Source: Pseudomonas defluvii (lineage in GTDB: Bacteria > Pseudomonadota > Gammaproteobacteria > Pseudomonadales > Pseudomonadaceae). Taken from it: a stretch of 64,000 bases of DNA. The notes beneath the pieces were generated by a model, which was not told the origin of the DNA, did no database searches, and saw only the letters and a program-made list of their open reading frames with translations. This document shows positions 43,083 to 54,680 of the stretch, piece by piece (positions within the stretch are counted from its first letter, which is position 1; the number at the start of each line of letters is the position of its first letter). The stretch covers positions 31,021 to 95,020 of the forward strand of contig NZ_MBPN01000008.1 in the NCBI RefSeq assembly GCF_001695625.1. The letters run 5' to 3'. The translations under genes and the position numbers were made by a program.

Positions 43083-45191
43083 CTACGTGCGCATGCGGGT
43101 GATGCGAATCACACCAGTCAGTGCACGCAGTTTCTTGATCACGCGGGCCAGGTGTACGCGGTCGTGTACGCTGACCACCAGTTGGACCACGCTGATGCGA
43201 CCATCGCGTTCGTCCATGCTGATTTTCTCGATGTTGCCGTCGGCAGCGTTGACGCTGCTGGCTAGCAGGGCAATCAGGCCGCGCTGGTGTTCCAGTTCGA
43301 CGCGCAACTCCACATTGAATTCGCCGGTGACGTCCTTGGCCCAGGAGAGCTGGATGCACTTTTCCGGGTTGTGGCGGATTTCGCTGATGTTGCGGCAGTT
43401 TTCCAGGTGCACGACCATGCCTTTGCCGGCCGACAGGTGGCCGACGATGGGGTCGCCCGGAATCGGTGTGCAGCATTTGGCATAGCTCAGCACCAGGCCT
43501 TCGGTGCCGCGGATGGCCAGCGGGCCTTCAGGGCTTGGCAACTGCTCGCCTTCGCTGGACAGCAGGCGGCGAGCCACGACATAGGCCATGCGATTGCCCA
43601 GGCCGATGTCTTCGAGCAGGTCTTCGATCAGTTCCAGGCGGTATTCGCTGAGCATGGCCTGGATGCGTTCCTGAGGGATTTTCTCCAGTGCGCTGTCGAA
43701 ACCATGGAGCACTTTGTTCAGCAGGCGCTCACCAAGGCTGATCGACTCGGAGCGGCGTTGTAGCTTGAGCGCGTGACGGATGTGCGTACGGGCTTTGCCG
43801 GTCACCACGAAGTTGAGCCAGGCCGGGTTTGGCCGTGCCCCTGGCGCACTGACGATCTCGACGGTCGAGCCGCTCTGCAGTGGCTCGGATAGCGGTGCCA
43901 GGCGACGATTGATACGGCAGGCAATGCAGCTGTTGCCGACGTCGGTGTGCACGGCATAGGCGAAGTCGACCGCCGTGGAGCCCTTGGGTAGCTCCATGAT
44001 GCGGCCTTTGGGCGTGAACACGTAGACCTCGTCCGGGAACAGGTCGATCTTCACGCTCTCGATGAATTCAAGGGAGTTGCCTGCACGTTGCTGCAACTCC
44101 AGCACGCCCTTGACCCACTGACGGGCACGGGCATGGGTACTTTTTGGCTGTTCGTCGTCACTGGATTTGTACAGCCAGTGGGCGGCGATACCGTTGTTGG
44201 CCATCTCTTCCATTTCGCGGGTGCGGATCTGGATTTCGATGGGAACACCGTGCATGCCGAACAGCGTGGTGTGCAGTGACTGGTAGCCGTTGGCCTTGGG
44301 GATCGCGATGTAATCCTTGAAGCGACCCGGCAGCGGCTTGTACAGGTTGTGAACTGCACCGAGTACGCGGTAGCAGGTGTCGACCTTGTCGACGACGATG
44401 CGGAACGCGTAGACATCCATGATCTCGTTGAAGGCCCGGCGTTTGCCGCGCATCTTTTTGTAGATGCCATAGAGGTGTTTCTGTCGCCCGCTGACTTCGC
44501 CTTCGATCCCGTCGACCGCCAGGCAATGGCTGAGCGATTCTTCGATCTTGTTGACGAGTTCCTTGCGGTTGCCGCGGGCGCGTTTCACCGCCTGATGGAT
44601 GCGTGCGGAGCGCATCGGGTACATGGCCTTGAAACCCAGGTCTTCGAATTCCACGCGCACGGCGTGCATGCCCAGGCGGTTGGCGATGGGGGCGTAGATT
44701 TCCAGGGTTTCCTTGGCGATGCGTCGGCGCTTCTCGCCGGACAGCACTTCCAGGGTGCGCATGTTGTGCAGGCGGTCGGCCAGCTTGACCAGAATCACGC
44801 GGATGTCCCGGGCCATGGCCATGGCCATTTTCTGGAAGTTTTCCGCTTGGGCCTCGGCCTTGGTTTCGAAGTTCATCTGGGTCAGCTTGCTGACCCCGTC
44901 GACCAGTTCGGCGACAGTTTCGCCAAATTGCGCTGAAAGCGCTTCCTTGGCGATACCGGTGTCTTCGATCACGTCGTGCAGCATGGCGGCCATCAGGCTC
45001 TGATGGTCCATGTGCATGTCGGCAAGAATGCTCGCTACCGCAAGGGGATGGGTAACGTAAGGTTCGCCGCTGCGACGGCGTTGGCCATCGTGGGCTTGTT
45101 CGGCGTAGAAATACGCTCGGCGCACCAGGTTGACCTGGTCAGCGCCGAGGTAGGTCGACAGGCGATCGGCAAGGGCATCTATGCTCGGCAA
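43083..45191 (-). CDS. spoT: Bifunctional (p)ppGpp synthase/hydrolase SpoT
   Basis: A 702-residue enzyme that makes and breaks the alarmone (p)ppGpp. The hydrolase HD pair is at about residues 72-73 in MLHDVIEDTG, with His48 in EPYVTHPLAVA. The synthetase segment has YRVLGAVHNLYKPLPGRFKDYIAIPKANGYQSLHTT. TGS and ACT domains follow (YVFTPKGRIMELPKGSTAVDFAYAVH; C-terminal ELEHQRGLIALLASSV). I chose the TTG at 45191, because AGGAGG lies 7 bases before it; the ATG at 45233 lacks one. rpoZ precedes it. Confidence 0.96.
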   Translation of the reverse strand: MPSIDALADRLSTYLGADQVNLVRRAYFYAEQAHDGQRRRSGEPYVTHPLAVASILADMHMDHQSLMAAMLHDVIEDTGIAKEALSAQFGETVAELVDGVSKLTQMNFETKAEAQAENFQKMAMAMARDIRVILVKLADRLHNMRTLEVLSGEKRRRIAKETLEIYAPIANRLGMHAVRVEFEDLGFKAMYPMRSARIHQAVKRARGNRKELVNKIEESLSHCLAVDGIEGEVSGRQKHLYGIYKKMRGKRRAFNEIMDVYAFRIVVDKVDTCYRVLGAVHNLYKPLPGRFKDYIAIPKANGYQSLHTTLFGMHGVPIEIQIRTREMEEMANNGIAAHWLYKSSDDEQPKSTHARARQWVKGVLELQQRAGNSLEFIESVKIDLFPDEVYVFTPKGRIMELPKGSTAVDFAYAVHTDVGNSCIACRINRRLAPLSEPLQSGSTVEIVSAPGARPNPAWLNFVVTGKARTHIRHALKLQRRSESISLGERLLNKVLHGFDSALEKIPQERIQAMLSEYRLELIEDLLEDIGLGNRMAYVVARRLLSSEGEQLPSPEGPLAIRGTEGLVLSYAKCCTPIPGDPIVGHLSAGKGMVVHLENCRNISEIRHNPEKCIQLSWAKDVTGEFNVELRVELEHQRGLIALLASSVNAADGNIEKISMDERDGRISVVQLVVSVHDRVHLARVIKKLRALTGVIRITRMRT

Positions 45192-45251
45192 CGTACTACC
45201 TCCTGCCGATGGCTGGTGCCTTGCGCCGTGCAATGTCGACCAGGCATGAAC

Positions 45252-45515
45252 TTAGACGGCCTCGTTGGCCTCGTCTTCAAATGCGGCAAAGATAGGCTCT
45301 TCAACGACCACATCTTCTTGAGCGACGAATTCGTTGTCGACCAGGCCGGCAGCGATTTCACGCAGTGCAACTACGGTTGGCTTGTCGTTTTCCCAGGCCA
45401 CTTTGGGTTCCTTGCCACCGGTTGCCAGCTGGCGGGAACGCTTGGTGGCGAGCATGACCAGCTCGAAACGGTTATCGACGTTGTCCAGGCAATCTTCAAC
45501 GGTCACGCGGGCCAT
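45252..45515 (-). CDS. rpoZ: RNA polymerase omega subunit
   Basis: An 87-residue subunit that binds the beta' C-terminus and helps assemble RNA polymerase. [30 protein letters not shown] and the following [12 protein letters not shown] are diagnostic. The start at 45515 matches the family; ten upstream residues would be untypical. The acidic C-terminus ([20 protein letters not shown]) is usual. It is the first gene of rpoZ-spoT. Confidence 0.97.
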   Translation of the reverse strand: MARVTVEDCLDNVDNRFELVMLATKRSRQLATGGKEPKVAWENDKPTVVALREIAAGLVDNEFVAQEDVVVEEPIFAAFEDEANEAV

Positions 45516-45704
45516 GGTATTCCTCGTAGCAAATGCAATAGGCAAGCAGCCCGGATGGGCGAGCGGACTCGGTAGTTTAAAAAATCACCAGCCAATAGGG
45601 AAGCGCTGATTTCAGTTCTCGCTCAGGCGGCATGCTTTGGCCGAGAGTTTTAGCGTTAGAGCAGACGATAACCATTTGCGTGGGGTTAGCACAACTCCCT
45701 CGTG

Positions 45705-46580
45705 CTACTCGCCCATCGCCGCGCGCAAGCGTGGGGTCAGTTCGTCGAACAGCGTCTGTACTGAGCGCAGTGCGCGGCAGTCGGGGCGAGTCAGCAGCCA
45801 GAGTTCGGTATCGCAGCCGGGCAGGGCATCGCTCAGCCGCTCCACCCCGGGGAGGCTGTCGGCCATGTAGTCAGCCAGCGCTGCGACGCCCAGCCCTGCA
45901 CCTACCAGTTGCGCGACGGCGGCCATGCTGCTGCAGCGGTAGCGTGGTACCACGCCAGGTAGGTGCTGCTCGCGCCAGACCACCGAGGCATGATCGGACA
46001 TCGAGTCGTCCAGTGCGATCCAGGGCAGTGATGCCGGAGCCTCTGCCAGGCGCTGGCGATAATCGGCGTGCCCATAAACAAGGTAGGAGGCCGTGCCCAG
46101 GCAGCGACCGACCAGGTGCTCGGGGGGGGAGTTGGTCAGTCGCAGGGCGACATCGGCATCGCGTCGGCTGAGGTTGGCGAAGGAGTTGGAGGTTGCCAGC
46201 TCCAGCGACAGCGCCGGGTAGGTTGGCATGAAATGGGCCAGCGCCGGCAGCAGCAGGCTGTGCAATACCGCTTCGGTGCAGGTCAGGCGCACGGTGCCGC
46301 TGACCACCTGGTCGCCGTGTTCCACCGCCACCTGGGCCGCATCCAGTGCCTGTTCGGCGCGCTCGGCTTGCTCCGCCAGCGCTTGAGCTGTGCCAGTGGG
46401 GACGTAGCCCTTGCGGCTTTTATCGAACAGCGCCTTGCCCAGTGAGGCCTCGAGCCTGCGAATCGAGCGAAAGACGGTCGATACGTCCACCTTGAGCAGT
46501 TCGGCAGCTTTTGCCAGGGATCGCCCGCGAACCAGGGCGAGCACCAGGGTGAGATCGGTATGGCTGACCTGATATTGCAT
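45705..46580 (-). CDS. LysR family transcriptional regulator
   Basis: A 291-residue LysR-type regulator. The DNA-binding region has LTLVLALVRGRSLAKAAELLKVDVSTVFRSIRRLEASLG, a slightly divergent HTH. The effector domain shows GTVRLTCTEAVLHSLLLPALAHFMPTYPALSLEL. I chose the ATG at 46580, as upstream residues (to 46697) are not like the family. It is divergent from the puuA-like operon, with 242 bases between, and may regulate it; the gene's other side is rpoZ. Confidence 0.87.
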   Translation of the reverse strand: MQYQVSHTDLTLVLALVRGRSLAKAAELLKVDVSTVFRSIRRLEASLGKALFDKSRKGYVPTGTAQALAEQAERAEQALDAAQVAVEHGDQVVSGTVRLTCTEAVLHSLLLPALAHFMPTYPALSLELATSNSFANLSRRDADVALRLTNSPPEHLVGRCLGTASYLVYGHADYRQRLAEAPASLPWIALDDSMSDHASVVWREQHLPGVVPRYRCSSMAAVAQLVGAGLGVAALADYMADSLPGVERLSDALPGCDTELWLLTRPDCRALRSVQTLFDELTPRLRAAMGE

Positions 46581-46822
46581 GAGTGCACTCTTAGCTTGCC
46601 GAAATGCCAATGTCTGTTGCGTTGAGGCCATTCTATAGTGAAGCAGCAGCCGCGAATCAACCTCGCCGCCGGCCAGAGTGCCGAGTGCAGCGCACAAGGA
46701 TGTTCATTCGGCTGTTTCCCACGATGGGAATACTAGAAAAATAAACCAACCATCGACGCCCACAGGGCGCCTGCAACACCCCTTCATATTGTCGCCCGAT
46801 AAAAATCAAAGGATGCATAGCC

Positions 46823-48205
46823 ATGACGTCGGTCTCCCCGTGCGCCAGCCCTTCCAGCGAGATGAGCGAGTTTCTCCAGGCTTATCCTGAAGTCCAGTTC
46901 GTGGACCTGCTCATTTCCGACATGAACGGTGTCGTGCGCGGAAAGCGAATCGAGCGTGCGAGCCTGCACAAGGTTTACGAAAAAGGTATCAATCTGCCGG
47001 CGTCGCTGTTTGCGCTGGATATCAACGGCTCGACCGTGGAAAGCACCGGCCTGGGCCTGGATATCGGTGATGCCGACCGTATTTGCTTTCCCATTCCCGG
47101 CACGCTGAGCTATGAGCCTTGGCAGAAGCGTCCTACCGCGCAGCTGCTGATGACCATGCACGAGCTGGATGGCACCCCTTTCTTCGCTGACCCGCGAGAA
47201 GTGCTGCGCAGCGTGGTGGAGAAGTTCGATGCGCTGGGCCTGACCATCTGCGCCGCCTTCGAGCTGGAGTTCTACCTGATCGATCAGGACAACGTGAATG
47301 GCCGCCCACAGCCGCCCCGTTCGCCGATCTCGGGTAAGCGTCCGCAGTCGACTCAGGTCTACCTGATCGATGATCTGGACGAGTACGTCGATTGCCTGCA
47401 GGACATGCTTGAAGCGGCCAAAGAGCAGGACATCCCGGCTGACGCCATCGTCAAGGAAAGCGCCCCGGCACAGTTCGAGGTCAACCTGCATCACGTCGAA
47501 GATGCGATCAAGGCCTGCGACTACGCGGTCCTGCTCAAGCGTCTGATCAAGAACATCGCCTACGACCATGAAATGGACTCCACTTTCATGGCCAAGCCGT
47601 ACCCTGGCCAGGCGGGCAACGGTTTGCACGTGCATATCTCGTTGCTGGACAAGAAAACCGGCAAGAACATCTTCACCAGTGATGAGCCCGAGCAGAACGA
47701 CGCGCTGCGCCACGCCATTGGTGGCGTGTTGGAAACCCTGCCGGCGTCGATGGCTTTTCTCTGCCCGAACGTCAACTCGTACCGGCGTTTCGGTGCCCAG
47801 TTCTATGTGCCGAATGCGCCAAGCTGGGGCCTGGACAACCGTACTGTAGCCCTGCGCGTACCCACCGGCAGTGCTGACGCAGTGCGCATCGAGCACCGTG
47901 TTGCCGGTGCTGATGCCAACCCGTACTTGATGATGGCGGCAATTCTCTCCGGCATTCATCACGGCCTGACCAACAAGATCGAGCCGGGTGCGCCGGTGGA
48001 AGGCAACTCCTACGAGCAACTGGAGCAGAGCTTGCCAAACAACTTGCGCGACGCACTGCGCGAGCTGGATGACAGCGAAGTGCTGAACAAGTACATCAGC
48101 CCGGACTACATCGATGTCTTTGTCGCCTGCAAGGAAAGTGAGCTGTCAGAGTTTGAAGTATCGATCTCGGATCTCGAATACAACTGGTACCTGCATACGG
48201 TGTAA
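46823..48205 (+). CDS. puuA: Gamma-glutamylputrescine synthetase-type glutamine synthetase family enzyme
   Basis: A 460-residue member of the GlnA fold that probably joins glutamate to putrescine or another amine with ATP. FLQAYPEVQFVDLLISDMNGVVRGKRI opens it, AAFELEFYLID carries metal ligands, and GNGLHVHISLLDKKTGKNIF and RIEHRVAGADANPYLMMAA are the ATP and substrate motifs. The length fits SpuB/PuuA. The set with an aldehyde dehydrogenase and a gamma-glutamyl hydrolase supports a putrescine pathway. Amine specificity is inferred. Confidence 0.87.
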   Translation: MTSVSPCASPSSEMSEFLQAYPEVQFVDLLISDMNGVVRGKRIERASLHKVYEKGINLPASLFALDINGSTVESTGLGLDIGDADRICFPIPGTLSYEPWQKRPTAQLLMTMHELDGTPFFADPREVLRSVVEKFDALGLTICAAFELEFYLIDQDNVNGRPQPPRSPISGKRPQSTQVYLIDDLDEYVDCLQDMLEAAKEQDIPADAIVKESAPAQFEVNLHHVEDAIKACDYAVLLKRLIKNIAYDHEMDSTFMAKPYPGQAGNGLHVHISLLDKKTGKNIFTSDEPEQNDALRHAIGGVLETLPASMAFLCPNVNSYRRFGAQFYVPNAPSWGLDNRTVALRVPTGSADAVRIEHRVAGADANPYLMMAAILSGIHHGLTNKIEPGAPVEGNSYEQLEQSLPNNLRDALRELDDSEVLNKYISPDYIDVFVACKESELSEFEVSISDLEYNWYLHTV

Positions 48206-48223
48206 GGCCTGGAGCACACGAAC

Positions 48224-49717
48224 ATGACCACCTTGTCCCGCGCACAATGGGAATCCCTTTTCCAGAGCCTGAGCATCGAAGGGCGTGCCTTTATCGATGG
48301 CCAGTACCAGGCTGCTGTCTCGGCTGAAACCTTCGAGAGCTTGAGCCCGGTCGATGGCCGTCACCTGGCCAATATCGCCAGTTGTGATGCCGCAGATGCC
48401 GAGCGTGCTGTCCTGGCAGCCCGCCGCAGTTTTGAAAGCGGCGCCTGGTCGGGCCTGGCACCTGCACAGCGCAAGCGTGTGCTGATTGCTTTCGCTGACG
48501 CGCTGTTGGCCAACGCCCAGGAGCTGGCGCTGCTGGAAACCCTGGATATGGGCAAGCCGATCAGTGACTCGCTCAGCATCGACGTGCCGGGCGCGGCGAA
48601 TGCCATCCGCTGGAGCGCAGAGGCCATTGATAAGGTCTACGACGAAGTGGCGCCAACGCCGGTCGACCAGCTGGGTTTGGTTACCCGCGAAGCGGTAGGT
48701 GTGGTGGCGGCGATCGTGCCGTGGAACTTCCCTCTGATGATGGCCTGCTGGAAGCTCGGCCCGGCGCTGGCCACCGGTAACTCGGTGATCCTCAAGCCTT
48801 CGGAAAAGTCGCCACTGACCGCCATTCGCATCGCTCAACTGGCTATCGAAGCCGGTATCCCTGCGGGCGTGCTGAACGTGCTGCCAGGCTATGGCCACAC
48901 CGTCGGCAAGGCCCTGGCCCTGCACATGGACGTGGACACCTTGGTGTTTACCGGTTCAACCAAGATCGCCAAGCAACTGATGATCTATGCCGGCGAATCG
49001 AACATGAAGCGTGTCTGGCTGGAGGCTGGTGGCAAGAGCCCGAACATCGTCTTTGCCGACGCCCCTGACCTGCAGGCAGCAGCTGACGCCGCCGCTTGCG
49101 CCATTGCCTTCAACCAGGGCGAAGTGTGTGTGGCGGGCTCGCGCCTGCTGGTCGAGCGCAGCATCAAGGATCGCTTTCTGCCGATGGTCATTGAGGCGCT
49201 CAAGGCTTGGAAGCCCGGCCATTCGCTGGACCCGACTACTCGGGTTGGCGCCCTGGTGGACGGCACCCAGCTGGATACCGTGCTGGGCTATGTCGAGGCC
49301 GGTGCCGCCGACGGTGCGACGCTGGTCGCTGGTGGCAAGCGCGTGCTGGAAGAAACCGGCGGCGTCTATGTGGAGCCGACGATCTTTGATGGTGTGGACA
49401 ATGCCATGCGTATTGCCCGTGAAGAGATCTTCGGCCCGGTGCTGTCAGTGATTGCGTTCGATACCGCCGAAGAAGCCATCAGCATTGCCAACGACTCACC
49501 GTTCGGCCTGGCCGCAGCGGTCTGGAGCAGCGACCTGTCCAAGGCGCACCGCACGGCCAAGGCCCTGCGCGCTGGTAGTGTCTGGGTCAACCAGTACGAC
49601 GGTGGTGACATGACGGCGCCGTTCGGCGGCTTCAAGCAGTCCGGTAACGGGCGTGACAAGTCACTGCATGCGTTCGACAAGTACACCGAACTCAAGGCGA
49701 CCTGGATCAAGTTGTAA
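48224..49717 (+). CDS. puuC: Aldehyde dehydrogenase (gamma-glutamyl-aminobutyraldehyde dehydrogenase type)
   Basis: A 497-residue NAD(P)-dependent enzyme. The catalytic Cys lies in FNQGEVCVAGSRLLV (about residue 303), the general base Glu in WLEAGGKSPNIVF (about 269), and the cofactor region in VVAAIVPWNFPLMMACWK and GSTKIAKQL. The context makes oxidation of gamma-glutamyl-gamma-aminobutyraldehyde the probable role, as for KauB/PuuC. It follows the synthetase by 18 bases and precedes the gamma-glutamyl hydrolase by 14. Confidence 0.9.
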   Translation: MTTLSRAQWESLFQSLSIEGRAFIDGQYQAAVSAETFESLSPVDGRHLANIASCDAADAERAVLAARRSFESGAWSGLAPAQRKRVLIAFADALLANAQELALLETLDMGKPISDSLSIDVPGAANAIRWSAEAIDKVYDEVAPTPVDQLGLVTREAVGVVAAIVPWNFPLMMACWKLGPALATGNSVILKPSEKSPLTAIRIAQLAIEAGIPAGVLNVLPGYGHTVGKALALHMDVDTLVFTGSTKIAKQLMIYAGESNMKRVWLEAGGKSPNIVFADAPDLQAAADAAACAIAFNQGEVCVAGSRLLVERSIKDRFLPMVIEALKAWKPGHSLDPTTRVGALVDGTQLDTVLGYVEAGAADGATLVAGGKRVLEETGGVYVEPTIFDGVDNAMRIAREEIFGPVLSVIAFDTAEEAISIANDSPFGLAAAVWSSDLSKAHRTAKALRAGSVWVNQYDGGDMTAPFGGFKQSGNGRDKSLHAFDKYTELKATWIKL

Positions 49718-49731
49718 ACGAGGGCTGACAG

Positions 49732-50502
49732 ATGAAGCAGGTTACCCCACTGATTGGCGTCACTGCCTGCCGCCAGCAACTGGAAAAGAATTCCTCGCAC
49801 ACGGCGGGTGACAAGTATGTCGAGGCTGCAGGCTTCGCCGGGATTCCCCTGATATTGCCTGCGCGTGCCGAGCCTGTGGCTGCAGAGCTCGTGCTAGAGC
49901 GGTTGGATGGCATTCTTTTTACCGGTTCGCCTTCAAATGTGGAGCCGCATCATTACAATGGCAGCCCCAGCGCGGAGGGAACCCGACACGATGTGTACCG
50001 TGATCGCCTGACCCTGCCGTTGTTGCGTGCGGCGATTGCGGCGGGCGTGCCTGTGTTTTGCATTTGCCGTGGTTTCCAGGAGCTGAATGTGAGCCTCGGT
50101 GGCAGCCTGCATCAACAGGTTCATGAGTTGCCTGGCTACCTGGACCACCGCGAGCCGAAAGACGTTGCGCTGGAGGTGCAATACGCACCGCAGCACTCAG
50201 TGAGCGTGCAGCCGGGTGGGCTTTTCGAGCGCTTGGGGCTGCCCATGGTTTTCGAGGTCAACTCGTTGCATGGCCAGGGCATCGAGCGCCTGGCCAGTGG
50301 CCTGCGGGTCGAAGCCGTTGCGCCGGATGGATTGGTCGAGGCGGTCACGCTGGATAACGCGCCAGGGTTTGTTCTTGGCGTTCAGTGGCATCCGGAATGG
50401 CGTTTTACCGACAACCCTGTCTCGTTGCGCCTGTTTCAGGCGTTCCGCGAGGCTTGTATCGCCCATGCGGCGGGAAAGCGTGTTGAGGTGGCGGCCATTT
50501 GA
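49732..50502 (+). CDS. puuD: Gamma-glutamyl-gamma-aminobutyrate hydrolase
   Basis: A 256-residue class I glutamine-amidotransferase-like hydrolase. The nucleophile elbow is PVFCICRGFQELNVSLGG (Cys at about 107), and the His-Glu pair is in GVQWHPEWR near the end. MKQVTPLIGVTACRQQLEK opens it in the way of PuuD/SpuA. It releases glutamate from gamma-glutamyl-GABA, which completes the pathway. It is the third gene of the operon. Confidence 0.9.
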   Translation: MKQVTPLIGVTACRQQLEKNSSHTAGDKYVEAAGFAGIPLILPARAEPVAAELVLERLDGILFTGSPSNVEPHHYNGSPSAEGTRHDVYRDRLTLPLLRAAIAAGVPVFCICRGFQELNVSLGGSLHQQVHELPGYLDHREPKDVALEVQYAPQHSVSVQPGGLFERLGLPMVFEVNSLHGQGIERLASGLRVEAVAPDGLVEAVTLDNAPGFVLGVQWHPEWRFTDNPVSLRLFQAFREACIAHAAGKRVEVAAI

Positions 50503-50616
50503 GGCTGTCCGGCGCCCCCGGATGTCATGAATCAAGCAGTGAGCTTTCCATGAGTGAAAGCGGGTGCCTTGCAAGACGCCCATCTAGAACAATACCAATA
50601 GCGACGGCAAATACTC

Positions 50617-52173
50617 ATGAGTGAATACACAGAAGCGAGTCGGCCCTCGGGCTCGGCAGAGTCGGCGCAGGCCAGCTCAGGCGCTTCCACCCATCGCAGC
50701 AAAGGGCTGGCCAAGGGCCGGCTCGGGCTGCTTGCCAGCATTGTGCTTGGCATCTCCACCATTGCGCCGGTTTACACCCTGACCGGCGCGCTCGGGCCTA
50801 CCGTGCGCGAAGTCGGCGCACACCTGCCAGCGGTGTTCCTTGTCGGCTTCCTGCCCATGCTGCTGGTTGCGCTGGGCTACCGCGAGCTGAACGCTGCCGA
50901 GCCCGATAGCGGCACGTCATTCACCTGGTCTGCCCGTGCCTTTGGCCCGATGATTGGCTGGATCGGTGGCTGGGGCCTGGTCACCGCGACGACCATTGTG
51001 TTGTCCAACCTGGCGGGTGTGGCGGTGGACTTCTTCTACCTGTTCCTCGGCCAGCTCAGCGGCAGCCATGAGGTGTCTGCGCTGAGCGATAACCTGTTGG
51101 TCAACGTCACCACCTGTTGTGTCTTTATTGCCATGGCCGTGTGGATCTGCTGCCGTGGCATGGGTACTACCATGACGGTGCAGTATGGCCTGGTGGCCTT
51201 GCAACTGGTGGTGCTGATCGGTTTCTCCATGGCCGCGTTCGGTGGGTCGCCGACCATCCCGCCGCTGCAATTCGACTCAGACTGGTTCAACCCGTTTGGC
51301 GTCGAGTCGTTCTCCTCGTTTGCAGCCGGGCTGTCGCTGTCGATCTTCATTTTCTGGGGGTGGGACGTCTGCCTGACTGTGAGCGAAGAGTCGGTGGGCA
51401 GTGAAGAAGTCCCTGGCAAGGCTGCCACCTGGACCGTGCTGTTGATCCTTGGCCTGTACCTGGTGACCGGTATTGCTACCTTGCAGTTCGCCGGTATCGG
51501 TGACATTGGCCTGGGGCTGGGCAACCCGCGCATTCAAGAGAACGTCTTCGCACACCTGGCCGGCCCGGTCATGGGGCCGCTGGCTATCCTGATGTCCATT
51601 GCGGTACTGGCCAGTACCGCGGCGTCCCTGCAGTCGACCTTCGTCTCGCCAGCGCGCACGCTGCTGGCCATGGGGTACTACGGTGCCGTGCCTGAGCGAT
51701 TTGCCAGCATCTGCCCGCGCTCACAGACGCCACGCTACGCGACCATCTGCGCAGGCGTTGCAGCCGGCCTGTTCTACGTCACCATGCGCACCCTGAGTGA
51801 AAACGTATTGGCCGACACCATCACCGCGCTGGGGATGATGATCTGCTTCTACTACTCGCTGACGGCGTTCGCGTGCGTGTGGTACTTCCGCGACAGCCTG
51901 TTCGACAGCCTGCGTCACTTCATGATGCGCGGCCTGTGCCCCTTCGTGGGCGGCGGGATTCTGTCGGTGATCTTCGTTCAGACCGCCATCGACAGTGCTT
52001 CCCCGTCGTTCGGCAGTGGCTCGCATGTCGCAGGCCTGGGCCTGGTGTTCGTGATCGCGATGATCATTCTGTTGCTGGGCATCTTCCTGATGGTGCTGTC
52101 GCGCATGCGTGCACCAGCGTTCTTCCTGGGGATGACCCTGCATCGGCAGGCAACGCTGCCCTGCCGACGCTGA
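50617..52173 (+). CDS. APC family amino acid/polyamine permease
   Basis: A 518-residue inner-membrane carrier with about 12 helices. After a 30-residue Ser-rich cytoplasmic N-terminus come KGLAKGRLGLLASIVLGISTIAPVYTLTGALG, EPDSGTSFTWSARAFGPMIGWIGGWGLV and an SIFIFWGWDVCLTVSEE helix, all usual in the family. It probably imports putrescine or a related amine for the operon before it (114 bases away). Proof of substrate is lacking. It is convergent with gmk, with only 11 bases between. Confidence 0.85.
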   Translation: MSEYTEASRPSGSAESAQASSGASTHRSKGLAKGRLGLLASIVLGISTIAPVYTLTGALGPTVREVGAHLPAVFLVGFLPMLLVALGYRELNAAEPDSGTSFTWSARAFGPMIGWIGGWGLVTATTIVLSNLAGVAVDFFYLFLGQLSGSHEVSALSDNLLVNVTTCCVFIAMAVWICCRGMGTTMTVQYGLVALQLVVLIGFSMAAFGGSPTIPPLQFDSDWFNPFGVESFSSFAAGLSLSIFIFWGWDVCLTVSEESVGSEEVPGKAATWTVLLILGLYLVTGIATLQFAGIGDIGLGLGNPRIQENVFAHLAGPVMGPLAILMSIAVLASTAASLQSTFVSPARTLLAMGYYGAVPERFASICPRSQTPRYATICAGVAAGLFYVTMRTLSENVLADTITALGMMICFYYSLTAFACVWYFRDSLFDSLRHFMMRGLCPFVGGGILSVIFVQTAIDSASPSFGSGSHVAGLGLVFVIAMIILLLGIFLMVLSRMRAPAFFLGMTLHRQATLPCRR

Positions 52174-52184
52174 GACGGCGCCAA

Positions 52185-53682
<1,498 letters not shown>

Positions 53683-53943
53683 GGGAAGTACCTCGCAGTA
53701 GGTTGAAGGGAAGCCGACAGGCTGCAAAGGCGCAGGATTGTAGCGCAGTGCGAGGTGTGCTCCCAATCCACTGATGTTACAAACACTCTCTGGATTGCCG
53801 GAAAAAACCGACCAACGTCTCTGGCTCAAGGCTGGCGCGTACCCTGCGGGTGCATAAACAGCTGTTTCTGCCTTGGGCATGTCCAGCGGAGCCTGGGCGC
53901 TCTATAATGCTGGGCAGATTCAAGTCCAGTACAGGTATCCCCT

Positions 53944-54666
53944 ATGAAACGTCCAAGTGGTCGCGTTGCCGATCAGCTCCGCTCGATCCGCATCACCCGC
54001 AACTACACCAAGCACGCCGAAGGGTCGGTACTGGTCGAGTTCGGCGACACCAAAGTCGTCTGCACGGTCAGCGTCGAAAATGGTGTTCCCCGGTTCCTCA
54101 AAGGTCAGGGCCAAGGCTGGCTGACAGCAGAGTACGGCATGCTGCCGCGCTCCACTGGCGAGCGTAACCAGCGCGAAGCCAGCCGTGGCAAACAGGGTGG
54201 CCGCACCCTGGAAATCCAGCGTTTGATCGGCCGCTCGCTGCGTGCTGCGCTGGACATGAGCAAGCTCGGCGACATTACCCTCTACGTCGACTGCGACGTG
54301 ATCCAGGCCGATGGCGGTACCCGCACGGCGTCGATCACCGGTGCCATGGTCGCGCTGGTCGATGCCCTGCGTGTCGTCAAGAAGCGTGGCGGCCTCAAGG
54401 GCGGAGACCCGCTCAAGCACATGATCGCTGCCGTTTCGGTGGGCATGTACCAAGGCGTTCCAGTGCTCGACCTGGACTACCTGGAAGACTCCGCTGCCGA
54501 GACTGACCTGAACGTGGTCATGACCAGCGCCGGTGGCTTCATCGAAGTGCAGGGCACCGCTGAAGGCGCGCCGTTCCAGCCCGAAGAGCTCAATGCCATG
54601 TTGGCATTGGCGCAAAAAGGCATGAGCGACCTCTTCGAGCTGCAGAGCGCTTCGCTGGCTGACTGA
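53944..54666 (+). CDS. rph: Ribonuclease PH
   Basis: A 240-residue phosphorolytic 3'-5' exoribonuclease that trims tRNA 3' ends. [64 protein letters not shown] and [19 protein letters not shown] (substrate and phosphate residues) are clear. The frame is full-length, unlike the truncated E. coli K-12 form. DUF4870 gene follows after 14 bases. Confidence 0.97.
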   Translation: MKRPSGRVADQLRSIRITRNYTKHAEGSVLVEFGDTKVVCTVSVENGVPRFLKGQGQGWLTAEYGMLPRSTGERNQREASRGKQGGRTLEIQRLIGRSLRAALDMSKLGDITLYVDCDVIQADGGTRTASITGAMVALVDALRVVKKRGGLKGGDPLKHMIAAVSVGMYQGVPVLDLDYLEDSAAETDLNVVMTSAGGFIEVQGTAEGAPFQPEELNAMLALAQKGMSDLFELQSASLAD

Positions 54667-54680
54667 GTGAGGATGGCCTG

